Positions 7,654 to 15,209 of a stretch of DNA of 17,487 bases are shown here, one piece after another (positions within the stretch are counted from its first letter, which is position 1; every line of letters starts with the position of its first letter). Under the pieces are notes generated by a model. The model was not told where the DNA came from and did not search any database. It saw only the letters and a program-made list of their open reading frames with translations. The position numbers and the translations under genes are program-made. Source of the stretch: DATATB01 sp036268995 (GTDB lineage Bacteria; Planctomycetota; Planctomycetia; Pirellulales; PNKZ01); NCBI GenBank assembly GCA_036268995.1, contig DATATB010000167.1:1-17487 (forward strand), in the 5' to 3' direction.

Positions 7654-7715
7654 CCCGCCACGTGTTGCACTGAACCAATGCATTGAACCACTGTCGGGTG
7701 CGGTAGTCGTCCATC

Positions 7716-9245
7716 ATGAGCGTCTTCCTGGGCATCGATATCGGCACGTCCGGCACCAAAACGCTGGCCGTCAACGAGCAGGGCCGTATCCTCGCGGCCG
7801 CCATGGATCATTATCCCTGCTATGTGCCCCGGCCGCTGTGGAGCGAGCAGGACCCCGACGACTGGTGGCGGGCCACGGTCAGCACCGTGCGGGCCGTGGT
7901 CAAGAAGGCCCGGCTCAAACCGGCCGACGTCAAAGCCATCGGCCTGTCGGGCCAGATGCACGGCTCGGTCTTTCTCGATGCCAAGGACCGCGTCATTCGC
8001 CGAGCCTTGCTCTGGAACGATCAGCGCACGGCCGCCGAGTGCGCCGAGATCGAGAAGCGGGCCGGCGGCCGCGGTAAGCTCATCAAGCTGGTGGCCAATC
8101 CCGCGCTCACCGGCTTCACGGCCCCAAAAATCCTGTGGCTGCGGAACCACGAGCCGCGGCATTTTGATCGGCTGCGCAAAGTGCTGCTGCCCAAGGACGA
8201 CGTGCGGCGGCGGCTGATTGGCGACTATGCTACCGAAGTCAGCGACGCCAGCGGCACGCTGCTGCTGGACGTGGCCCGGCGCAATTGGTCGAAACCGCTC
8301 TTGTCGAAATTGGAGCTGGACGCCGATCTGCTGCCCCGCTGCTACGAGTCGGAGGAAGTCACCGGGCAATTGACTCGCGAAGCGGCCGATGCGCTCGGCC
8401 TGTCGACCGAGTGCCGCGTCGTGGGCGGGGCGGGCGACTGCGCGGCCGGGGCCGTGGGCAATGGCATCGTCGAGACCGGCTCGCTGAGCACGTCGATCGG
8501 CACTTCGGGCGTGATGTTCGTCCACTCGGATGATGTCAAAATCGACCCGGCCGGCCGCGTGCATACGTTCTGCCACGCGGTCCGCGGCAAATGGCATATC
8601 ATGGGCGTGAATCTGTCGGCGGGCGGCTCGCTGCAATGGTTCCGCAACGAACTGTGCAAGGCCGAGGTCGAGGCGGCCCAGCGATCGGGTGTCGATCCCT
8701 ACGTGGCCCTGACCGCGGAGGCGGCCAAGGCGCCGGCCGGCTGCCAGGGACTATTCTTCCTGCCGTATCTTTCCGGCGAGCGTACGCCGCACGCCGATCC
8801 CGACGCCCGCGGCTGTTTCATCGGCCTGACGCTGGCCCATACGCGGGCCCACCTGCTGCGGTCGGTGATGGAAGGCGTGGCGTATTCGATGCGCGACAGC
8901 CTGGAGATCATTCGCGGGCTGGGCGTGCCCGTGCGGCAAATCCGTGCCTCCGGTGGCGGCAGCCGCAGCCCGCTGTGGCGGCAGATTCAGGCCGAAGTTT
9001 TCGGGCAAAAGGTCGTTACAATCAATTCTGAAGAAGGACCCGCTTACGGCGTGGCGCTGCTGGCGGCCGTGGGAGCCGGCGCGTTCAAGCATATTCAGGA
9101 GGCCTGCCGGGCCACGATCCGCGTCGTCGGCGAGACCAACTCGGCGCGGGCGGCGGCCAAGACCTACGATCGCGCGTTCGGCGAGTACCAGCAGCTTTAT
9201 TTTTCGCTCAAAGACGATTTCAAACGGATCGCGGCTCTGGCGTAA
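7716..9245 (+). CDS. xylB: Xylulokinase (FGGY family)
   Basis: A 509-residue cytoplasmic kinase that phosphorylates D-xylulose to D-xylulose 5-phosphate with ATP, feeding the pentose phosphate pathway. The phosphate-1 motif FLGIDIGTSGTK (4-15, Asp8) and the xylulokinase-type SGQMHG (78-83) are intact. The catalytic base is expected at Asp241 (GGAGDCAAGAVG). The C-terminal FGGY half carries LSAGGSLQWF, LPYLSGERTPH and ASGGGSRSPLWRQIQAEVFG. Length equals that of typical XylB. MHG and the WNDQR motif (100-104) favour xylulose over glycerol, gluconate or ribulose. The ATG at 7716 has only a weak GGTAG upstream. No xylose isomerase or transporter gene adjoins it in the window; the downstream neighbour is separated by a strong hairpin, so it appears monocistronic. 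Confidence 0.93.
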   Translation: MSVFLGIDIGTSGTKTLAVNEQGRILAAAMDHYPCYVPRPLWSEQDPDDWWRATVSTVRAVVKKARLKPADVKAIGLSGQMHGSVFLDAKDRVIRRALLWNDQRTAAECAEIEKRAGGRGKLIKLVANPALTGFTAPKILWLRNHEPRHFDRLRKVLLPKDDVRRRLIGDYATEVSDASGTLLLDVARRNWSKPLLSKLELDADLLPRCYESEEVTGQLTREAADALGLSTECRVVGGAGDCAAGAVGNGIVETGSLSTSIGTSGVMFVHSDDVKIDPAGRVHTFCHAVRGKWHIMGVNLSAGGSLQWFRNELCKAEVEAAQRSGVDPYVALTAEAAKAPAGCQGLFFLPYLSGERTPHADPDARGCFIGLTLAHTRAHLLRSVMEGVAYSMRDSLEIIRGLGVPVRQIRASGGGSRSPLWRQIQAEVFGQKVVTINSEEGPAYGVALLAAVGAGAFKHIQEACRATIRVVGETNSARAAAKTYDRAFGEYQQLYFSLKDDFKRIAALA

Positions 9246-9250
9246 TGGAT

Positions 9251-9342
9251 CGACCGAAAAATAACTTCCTTTTTTCCTGGCCCCTCACCCTGCCCTCTCC
9301 CGCGAGGGGAGAGGGGTTTGTGGAGAAGTTATTTTTCAGTCG
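9251..9342. repeat. Compound palindrome between xylB and the OCD-family gene
   Basis: Outer arms at 9251-9268 and 9325-9342 are inverted copies with 17 of 18 positions matching (CGACCGAAAAATAACTTC type). Inside them lies a second hairpin, CCCTCTCCC (9293-9301) with GGGAGAGGG (9307-9315) and a five-base loop, preceded by CCCCTCACCC. The inner block belongs to the same family as the element inside hypF at 17178-17218, which is in the opposite orientation. The structure starts six bases after the xylB stop and could end its transcription. Read as protein it makes a false N-terminal extension of the next gene. Confidence 0.75.
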
Positions 9343-9386
9343 CCCCTGAAATTGCACCGCACCCGGCGAGCCTGGAGGCTTGGCCC

Positions 9387-10340
9387 ATGAGCGTGCTGTT
9401 CATCAACGAGGCGGAAGTCGACCGGCTGCTGGATATCCGGCAAGCGATCGACACGGTGGAACAGGCCTTTGGCCAGCTCGCGACCGGCCGGGCCATGAAC
9501 GTGCCGCGCGTCCGGGCCAAGGCCCAGGGCATCGTGCTGCACACGATGAGCGCCGCGTCCGACGACTTGGGCCTGGTGGGCGTGAAGTGCTATTCGACCA
9601 CGCGCCACGGTGCTCGCTTTCATCTGCACCTCTACGAGCAAGCCAGCGGCCGGCTGCTGGCGATTGTCGAAGCCGGCCGCCTGGGGCAGCTTCGCACCGG
9701 AGCGGCCACCGGCGTGGCCGTGTCGTTCTTGGCGCCGCCGGGCTCGGCCGAGCTGGGGCTATTCGGCACCGGGCTGCAAGCCCAAACGCAATTGGCGGCC
9801 GTGGCTACGGTGCGGCCGATCAAGCGAGCCTTTGTCTATAGCCGCCACGAGGAATCGCGCGAGGCGTTTGCCGAACACTTTTCGGCCAAGCTCGGGCTGG
9901 AAATCGTGCCGGTCGATCGGCCGCAAGAAGCCGTCGAGGACTTGCCGATCGTGGTCACCGCCACCACCAGCAGCGTGCCCGTATTCGATGGCAACTGGCT
10001 CAGCGACGATGCCGTGGTCTGCGCCGTCGGCTCGAACTGGCTGACTCGGGCCGAAATCGACGCCACGGTTGTGCGCCGGGCCGACAACATCGTGTGCGAC
10101 AGCATCGAGGCCTGCCGGCGCGAGGCCGGCGATCTGGTCGATGCGCTGGAAAAAGGCATCTTCGATTGGGCTCGAGCCTTCGAACTGGCTGACGTCGTGG
10201 CTGGCCGCGCTGCGCTCCGCAAGCGGCATAGCGTCTCGCTGTTCAAGAGCGTGGGCCTGGCCATCGAGGACCTGGCGCTGGGCGCCCGGATCTTGGATCA
10301 CGCCCGCAGCCAAGGCGTCGGCACCGAACTTCCCATTTAG
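9387..10340 (+). CDS. Ornithine cyclodeaminase/mu-crystallin family protein
   Basis: A 317-residue NAD(P)-dependent enzyme. The dinucleotide motif is GLFGTGLQAQTQLAA (124-138). The N-terminal substrate domain has VGVKCYS (65-71), whose Lys67 is the conserved substrate-binding lysine, and QLRTGAATGVA (101-111) with the conserved Arg103. Later motifs are VVTATTS (189-195) and CDSIEACRREAGDL (237-250). Members convert ornithine to proline, or act as alanine dehydrogenases, ketimine reductases or pyrroline-carboxylate reductases; the sequence does not let me choose. The ATG at 9387 is preferred because GGAGG lies nine bases upstream. The frame is open further back to 9318, but that part is the hairpin repeat. 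No proline or ornithine gene adjoins it; the next gene is an amino-acid permease, 344 bases away, which is suggestive of amino-acid use. Confidence 0.88.
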   Translation: MSVLFINEAEVDRLLDIRQAIDTVEQAFGQLATGRAMNVPRVRAKAQGIVLHTMSAASDDLGLVGVKCYSTTRHGARFHLHLYEQASGRLLAIVEAGRLGQLRTGAATGVAVSFLAPPGSAELGLFGTGLQAQTQLAAVATVRPIKRAFVYSRHEESREAFAEHFSAKLGLEIVPVDRPQEAVEDLPIVVTATTSSVPVFDGNWLSDDAVVCAVGSNWLTRAEIDATVVRRADNIVCDSIEACRREAGDLVDALEKGIFDWARAFELADVVAGRAALRKRHSVSLFKSVGLAIEDLALGARILDHARSQGVGTELPI

Positions 10341-10684
10341 GGCTGGCGCTGCACGCCTTCGAAAACCGCGAAGCGGTGCGATGAGTTGAGAGGCCGCAAG
10401 GCCATTCCGTAGGCCAACCATTTCATTTCCGTAGCCCAGCCATTTATGGCTGGGACTTGCCGCCGTGCCGCGCACGCGCGTCCGGTTCGAGTCGCCCGTT
10501 GGGCGACTCGAACCGGACGCGGCCGCTATGGGCGATCGCGGACCCAGCCATGAATGGCTGGGCTACGGAAAGGGGCGATTACGCGAAGCCGACACGGCCT
10601 GCCTATCGCTCGTTTCATGCCCGGCAGCTATGCTCTAGGGCGATCGGCCCAGATATTGTTCTGCCCAAGGAGATTGCATCGCCG
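10341..10684. other. Intergenic region dominated by a nested palindrome
   Basis: This 344-base gap contains two small stems soon after the stop (ACCGC-GAA-GCGGT and GGCC-GCAA-GGCC, about 10368-10404), a degenerate copy of a repeat arm (10405-10423) and the 144-base palindrome at 10427-10570. The final 114 bases lead to the permease. AAGGAG at 10667-10672, twelve bases before the ATG, is its probable ribosome binding site. No clear promoter was found. Confidence 0.6.
10427..10570. repeat. 144-bp nested palindrome (MITE-like element)
   Basis: Outer arms of 28 bases at 10427-10454 and 10543-10570 are inverted copies with 27 matches; each starts or ends with TTCCGTAGCCCAGCC or its complement and is itself nearly self-complementary (CCCAGCCAT/ATGGCTGGG). 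Inner arms of 21 bases at 10477-10497 and 10501-10521 are perfect inverted copies around a GTT loop. A degenerate direct copy of the outer arm start (17 of 19 bases) lies just before it at 10405-10423. The organisation suggests a non-autonomous mobile element or a repeat spread by a REP-type transposase; no transposase is in the window. Confidence 0.85.
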
Positions 10685-12478
10685 ATGTGGTTCAAACAGA
10701 TGTTCGCCCGCAAGTCGCTCGAGACGCTCCTGGCCGAAGTGGCGGGCGAGCATCAACTGCGTCGCGTGTTGGGGCCCGTGGCGCTGACGGCCATCGGCGT
10801 CGGGGCGATCATCGGGGCCGGCATTTTCGCCATGACCGGTCGCGTGGCCGCCGAAGATGCGGGGCCCAGCATCGTGCTCTCGTTTGTCGTGGCCGGCATT
10901 GCCTGCGGCTTTGCCGCGCTGTGCTATGCCGAGTTTGCCGCCATGGCCCCGGTGGCCGGCAGCGCCTACACCTATACCTATGCCACGCTGGGCGAAGTCT
11001 GGGCCTGGATGATCGGCTGGGACCTGATCCTCGAATACGCGATGAGCTGCGCGGTGGTCGCAGCGCATTGGGCCCATTATCTCGACGAGTTTCTGATGAG
11101 TACGCTCGGCGTGCGCATCCCGCCGCAGCTGCTGGAGGATCCCTTCAGCAAGGTGCTCGTCAATGGCGAGCTCGTCCATGCCTGGTTCAACCTCCCAGCC
11201 ATCGCCATCATGGCCATCGTCACCGGCGTCCTGATCCTAGGCATCCGCGAAAGCACGACTGCCAACGCCATCCTGGTGTTCGTCAAGGTCGCGGTCGTGC
11301 TGTTCGTGATCGCGTTGGGGATCGTGTACGTCAATAAGGACAACTGGACGCAGGTGCCGGTTACCGACCGGCCGGCGACCGACGTCAAGGACTACCTGGC
11401 CCGTCATCCAGATGTTGCAGAGAGAGTGCCGCCAGGCGCGGTATCGGAGATCGTCAGCGGCGAGGAGCTGCTCAAGCAGCATCCGGATTTCGCCCGCTCG
11501 CTGACGCCGGCGCAGCACATCGAGGTTGCAAAACTGGTCAGCGAAGGAAACAAGTGGGGGCTGTTGGCTTTGCTAGGGATCAAGCACTGGTTGCAGCCGC
11601 TGGACGATTCGATGCGCAGCGGGTTCCTGCCTTTCGGTTTGTCGGGCCTGATGGTCGGTGCGGCGCTGGTATTTTTCGCGTACATCGGCTTCGACGCCAT
11701 TTCGACCCACGCTGAAGAAGCCCGCCGGCCGCAGCGCGACGTGCCGCTAGGCATCCTGCTCTCGCTGGCCGTGTGTACGCTGCTGTACATCCTCGTGTCG
11801 GGCGTGATCACCGGCATGGAGCCGTATCCGGGCATCGACACCAAGGCGGCCGTCGCCGCCGCGTTTCGCAAGCGGGCCGAAGTCGAACACAGCGGGCTGT
11901 TGTCCAGCGCCGCGGGCATCATCGCGCTGGGCGCCCTGGCCGGCATGACCAGCGTGCTGCTGGTCACATTTCAGAGCCAGGCGCGGGTATTTCTGGCCAT
12001 CTCGCGCGACGGCCTGCTGCCGTCGAGCATTTTTGCCGCGATTCATCCCCGCTTTCGCACGCCGCACCGCTCGACGTTGCTCACCGGCGGGATCATCTGC
12101 CTGGTGGCGGCTTTGACCCCCATCAAGAACCTCGAACAAATGGTGAATATCGGCACGCTAATGGCCTTTGCCCTGGTGTGCGCCTCGGTGCTGATCCTGC
12201 GCTTCACGCGGCCAGATGCCGAGCGGCCGTTTCATTGCCCGTGGATCTATGTCGTCGCGCCGTTGGGCATCGCGATCAATCTGCTGCTGATGCTGTTTCT
12301 GCCGCTGGAAACTTGGGTGCGGCTGGCCGTGTGGCTGGCGCTCGGGCTCGTGATCTATTTCAGCTACGGCCGGCGCCACAGCGTATTGGGCCACGAACTC
12401 CAACGACAATTGCAAACCGAAGGCTGCGGCCCCAGCAACGCGCCGATCGTTCCCGGCGACACGCATGGCAATGATTAA
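10685..12478 (+). CDS. APC-family amino-acid permease (CAT type)
   Basis: A 597-residue inner-membrane transporter with about 12 membrane segments. TM1 carries the broken-helix motif GVGAIIGAGIF (38-48); TM6 carries FFAYIGFDAIST (330-341) followed by HAEEARRPQRDVPLGI, as in cationic amino-acid transporter relatives such as YfnA/ApcT. Other segments are near 62-85, 105-130, 169-187, 194-216, 353-377, 404-437, 465-480, 487-506, 520-540 and 544-561. An extra stretch of about 90 residues (222-312) sits between TM5 and TM6, predicted to face outward, with two HPD-centred repeats. The ATG at 10685 follows AAGGAG by twelve bases; the frame is open upstream to 10457, but that runs through the palindrome. 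The substrate is probably an amino acid taken up with protons; its identity is unknown. Confidence 0.9.
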   Translation: MWFKQMFARKSLETLLAEVAGEHQLRRVLGPVALTAIGVGAIIGAGIFAMTGRVAAEDAGPSIVLSFVVAGIACGFAALCYAEFAAMAPVAGSAYTYTYATLGEVWAWMIGWDLILEYAMSCAVVAAHWAHYLDEFLMSTLGVRIPPQLLEDPFSKVLVNGELVHAWFNLPAIAIMAIVTGVLILGIRESTTANAILVFVKVAVVLFVIALGIVYVNKDNWTQVPVTDRPATDVKDYLARHPDVAERVPPGAVSEIVSGEELLKQHPDFARSLTPAQHIEVAKLVSEGNKWGLLALLGIKHWLQPLDDSMRSGFLPFGLSGLMVGAALVFFAYIGFDAISTHAEEARRPQRDVPLGILLSLAVCTLLYILVSGVITGMEPYPGIDTKAAVAAAFRKRAEVEHSGLLSSAAGIIALGALAGMTSVLLVTFQSQARVFLAISRDGLLPSSIFAAIHPRFRTPHRSTLLTGGIICLVAALTPIKNLEQMVNIGTLMAFALVCASVLILRFTRPDAERPFHCPWIYVVAPLGIAINLLLMLFLPLETWVRLAVWLALGLVIYFSYGRRHSVLGHELQRQLQTEGCGPSNAPIVPGDTHGND

Positions 12479-12500
12479 CCGAACAAATACAGAAGAAAGG

Positions 12501-12574
12501 CGACCACGGATTTCACGGATGACACGGATACGAAGCAGTCTTTCCATCCGTGTTATCAGTGAAATCCGTGGTCG
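12501..12574. repeat. Inverted repeat of the CCACGGATTTCAC type
   Basis: Arms of 29 bases at 12501-12529 and 12546-12574 are inverted copies with 26 matches, around a 16-base loop. The right arm is followed by CCTTAGTTTTTTCC (T-run at 12587-12592), so the hairpin could serve as a rho-independent terminator for the permease gene. The core CCACGGATTTCACGGAT is, to my recollection, a common dispersed repeat in planctomycetes and some other phyla. Confidence 0.75.
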
Positions 12575-12610
12575 ACTTCTTCCTTAGTTTTTTCCCCACC
12601 CCCCTCTGAT

Positions 12611-14266
12611 ATGACTTACCTCAAAATTGCCGGCGGCACGATCTACGATCCGGCCAATGGCCGCTCGGGCGAAGTCGGCGACTTGTGGATCCTCGGCGAA
12701 AAAATCGTCGCGGCGCCCAGCGACCCGGCGGTGCGGCCAGCGCGTGTGATCGATGCGGCCGGCATGGTCGTGATGCCGGGCGGCATCGATATGCACTGCC
12801 ATATCGCCGGTCCCAAAGTGAATATGGCCCGGCGGATGCGGCCGGAAGAAAAACGCACGGCCGAGCCCGTGCTGCGTACGGCGCTCACGCGCAGCGGCAC
12901 GATGGGCAGCGTGCCTAGCACGTTTGCCACCGGCTACAAGTACGCCGGGCTGGGCTACACCACGGCCTTCGACGCGGCCATTCCGCCGCTGGCGGCCCGG
13001 CATGCGCACGAGGAGTTTGCCGACACGCCCTGTCTGGACAAGGGCTTTTATCTGTTGATGGGCAACAACCATTACATCCTGCGCGCGCTAAAAGATGCCG
13101 AGCCGGCCCGGCTGACCGCCTTTGTCGGCTGGCTGCTGAAGACGGCCAAGGCCTATGCCCCGAAGCTCGTGAATCCCGGCGGCGTGGAAGTGTGGAAGAG
13201 CGACCGCGGCGGCAACGTCCATACACTGGACGACCTGGTCGAGCCGTTCGACGTGACGCCCCGGCAGATCATCCAGGGCGTGGCCCAAGCGGCCCAGGAG
13301 CTGCGTCTGCCGCACGCTGTGCACATTCACGCTAATAACCTCGGCCTGCCCGGCAATTGGACCACGACGCTCGAGACCATGCGTGCGCTCGAAGGCCGGC
13401 GCGGGCACATGACGCACATCCAGTTCCACAGCTATGGCGGCGGCGACGGGGACGAAAACACGTTCAACTCGAAAACGCTGCCGCTGGCCCAATACGTGAA
13501 CGAGCACCCCAGCGTCACCGTCGACGTCGGCCAGGTGCTGTTCGGCAAGACCACGAGCATGACCGGCGACGGCCCGTTGGGCTATTACCTGAGCAACTTG
13601 TACCGCTCGCGCTGGTTTTCGAGCGACACCGAGATGGAAGCCGGCTGCGGCGTCGTGCCCATCGAGTACAAGAACAAGAACCTGGTTAATGCCCTGCAAT
13701 GGGCCATTGGGCTGGAATGGTTTCTGCTGGTCGACGATCCCTGGCGCGTGGTGATGAGCACCGATCATCCCAACGGCGCGTCGTTCATGGCATATCCCGA
13801 GGTGATTCGGCTGTTGATGGACCGGACCTATCGCCGCGACGTGCTGGCCGGCGTGCACCCGGCCGCCCGCGAGCGCAGCCTGCTGGGCGACTTGGACCGT
13901 CAGTACACGCTGGACGAAATTTGCATCATCACCCGGGCCGGGCCGGCGCGAATTCTGGGTTTGACCGATAAGGGGCATTTGGGCCCCGGCGCCGATGCCG
14001 ACGTGACGATCTATACTCCCGACCCGAATCCGGCCGTGATGTTCGAGCTGCCGCGCTGCGTAATCCACGGCGGCCGGGTCGTCTGCGAGCATGGCGAAAT
14101 TCGCGAGCCGCTCGTTGGCAAGACGCTGTTTGTCGAGCCGGAATACGATCTCGACGTCGAGCCGGACATCGCCGAGTGGTTCGACCAGAATTATTCGATT
14201 CAGCTTCGGAACTACCCGATCGACGCCGAAGAACTGGATCGACCCCAGCGCGTGCCCTGTGTCTAG
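12611..14266 (+). CDS. fhcA: Formyl-transferase/hydrolase complex subunit A (formylmethanofuran dehydrogenase A-like)
   Basis: A 551-residue amidohydrolase. In methylotrophs the Fhc complex moves the formyl group from tetrahydromethanopterin to a methanofuran analogue and subunit A hydrolyses it to formate; the archaeal homologue is FwdA/FmdA. Metal-site motifs are present: GGIDMHCH (57-64, His62 and His64), a probable carboxylated Lys186 (KLVNPGG), HAVHIHANN (236-244, probably His239) and STDHPNG (384-390, Asp386). The assignments are by eye against FwdA. The family-typical stretches NNHYILRAL, GNWTTTLETM and HIQFHSYGGG are all intact, and the length fits. The ATG at 12611 lacks a Shine-Dalgarno site, which is common in planctomycetes. 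No fhcB, fhcC or fhcD gene adjoins it here, although this subunit works in a complex. The upstream neighbour is a permease beyond an inverted repeat. Confidence 0.93.
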   Translation: MTYLKIAGGTIYDPANGRSGEVGDLWILGEKIVAAPSDPAVRPARVIDAAGMVVMPGGIDMHCHIAGPKVNMARRMRPEEKRTAEPVLRTALTRSGTMGSVPSTFATGYKYAGLGYTTAFDAAIPPLAARHAHEEFADTPCLDKGFYLLMGNNHYILRALKDAEPARLTAFVGWLLKTAKAYAPKLVNPGGVEVWKSDRGGNVHTLDDLVEPFDVTPRQIIQGVAQAAQELRLPHAVHIHANNLGLPGNWTTTLETMRALEGRRGHMTHIQFHSYGGGDGDENTFNSKTLPLAQYVNEHPSVTVDVGQVLFGKTTSMTGDGPLGYYLSNLYRSRWFSSDTEMEAGCGVVPIEYKNKNLVNALQWAIGLEWFLLVDDPWRVVMSTDHPNGASFMAYPEVIRLLMDRTYRRDVLAGVHPAARERSLLGDLDRQYTLDEICIITRAGPARILGLTDKGHLGPGADADVTIYTPDPNPAVMFELPRCVIHGGRVVCEHGEIREPLVGKTLFVEPEYDLDVEPDIAEWFDQNYSIQLRNYPIDAEELDRPQRVPCV

Positions 14267-14367
14267 GACCTGCTGCTTTGAATTCTCAAGTACCTGCCGG
14301 GTACAGGATTTCACGGGCTTTGCGGCCATGACAAGGGTCTGCACCAGCGGAAACAAAACTCCAGTGA

Positions 14368-14396
14368 TTGACTTAGCGATTTCTGCGGCAGATAAT
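14368..14396 (+). promoter_or_regulatory. Candidate sigma70-type promoter for hupE-hypF
   Basis: TTGACT (14368-14373) and GATAAT (14391-14396) are separated by exactly 17 bases, five of six matches to consensus in each box. It lies 146 bases before hupE, giving a leader of about 140 bases. The leader contains a hairpin GCCTGC (14407-14412)/GCAGGC (14421-14426) and a T-run after GCGGGC (TTTTTTT near 14477-14483). I do not recognise a NiCo or cobalamin riboswitch in it. Confidence 0.5.
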
Positions 14397-14542
14397 CTGA
14401 AGCGCAGCCTGCTGACGCTGGCAGGCGCATGACTCGGTTAAGACAGCTCGTATTGCGATCCGTCGCGATGCGGGCTTTTTTTGTCGCTACGGACGGCGAT
14501 ACGGCGAATTTGCACGATTCATCCAAAAACGGAGGTGTGCTC

Positions 14543-15139
14543 ATGTCGGCCTTTGAACGTCGGACTTGGACGATCATGGCGGGCATTCTGGTGGCGGCAG
14601 CGGCCCAGCCGGTGCTCGCCCATCCGGGCCATGCCGGCAGCGGGTTTGCCGACGGTTGGTGGCACCCGTTTTTGGGCCTCGACCATCTGCTGGCCATGAT
14701 CGCCGTCGGATTGCTGGCCGTGCGGCTGGGCGGCCGGGCGTTGTGGATGTTGCCCTGCGGCTTTTTGGGCGGCATGCTGCTGGGCGGCGTGGCCGCGGCG
14801 GCCGGTGTGCCCTGCCCGCAGGTGGAAGCCGGAATCGTGGCCTCTGTCTTGGTGCTGGGTTTGCTCGTCGCGGCCGGCCGCACAGTGAGTCTGCCGATCG
14901 GCCTGGCGGCAGTCATGGCCTTCGCCGCGTTGCACGGGCACGCTCACGCGGCCGAAATGCAAGGCGGTTCGTTCATCGCCTACGCGGCCGGATTTTTGCT
15001 GGCCACCGCCCTGCTGCATGCGACGGCAATCGTGGCCGGCATGGCGTTGGCGCGCGGCATTCGGGTGCCGGCGATTCGAGCCTTGGGCGGGGCAATTGCC
15101 GCCGCCGGTCTGGTATTGTGCTTGGGAATGATGAGTTGA
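14543..15139 (+). CDS. hupE: HupE/UreJ family nickel/cobalt permease
   Basis: A 198-residue integral membrane protein, the usual size of HupE/UreJ. A cleavable leader is likely (hydrophobic residues 8-25, ending VLA before HPGH), so the mature protein would start with the metal-binding HPGH (27-30). The family signature HPFLGLDHLLAM follows (41-52), and a histidine-rich HGHAHAAE (131-138) lies in a later membrane segment. Members import Ni2+ (or Co2+) for hydrogenase or urease assembly. The ATG at 14543 has a perfect GGAGG seven bases upstream; the frame is open back to 14429, but that would spoil the signal peptide. hypF starts 70 bases downstream on the same strand, so the metal delivered is most likely nickel for a NiFe hydrogenase. 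Confidence 0.92.
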   Translation: MSAFERRTWTIMAGILVAAAAQPVLAHPGHAGSGFADGWWHPFLGLDHLLAMIAVGLLAVRLGGRALWMLPCGFLGGMLLGGVAAAAGVPCPQVEAGIVASVLVLGLLVAAGRTVSLPIGLAAVMAFAALHGHAHAAEMQGGSFIAYAAGFLLATALLHATAIVAGMALARGIRVPAIRALGGAIAAAGLVLCLGMMS

Positions 15140-15209
15140 GGTTGGATTGGTGGCCGAGGCATCACCGTTTCGAGATCGACGTCCGTAACACGGAACCGGA
15201 TCCCCTTTC

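Larger units (their letters stand above)
7338..7715. other. Intergenic stretch with apparent gene debris
   Basis: This 378-base gap has no complete gene. It holds a 17-codon plus-strand relic at 7385-7438, a minus-strand frame ending at 7509 that looks like the tail of an outer-membrane barrel, and a possible xylB promoter at 7624-7653. No terminator for fic is evident; the CGCGATTG direct repeats just after the fic stop are short. Confidence 0.45.

Noticed and set aside
9759..10475. Minus-strand frame of 238 codons over the OCD-family gene
   Set aside because: Antisense shadow; part of it is simply the palindrome read backwards.
10477..10521. Possible tRNA remnant, as GGTTCGAGTC resembles a T-loop
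   Set aside because: The motif is part of a perfect inverted repeat; there is no acceptor stem, D-arm or anticodon arm around it.
13088..14356. 422-codon minus-strand frame opposite fhcA
   Set aside because: Antisense to a well conserved enzyme, with no domain of its own.
14397..14542. NiCo or cobalamin riboswitch in the hupE leader
   Set aside because: The cobalamin-box core and the glycine-like bulged junctions of the NiCo class were not recognisable; only a short hairpin is seen.
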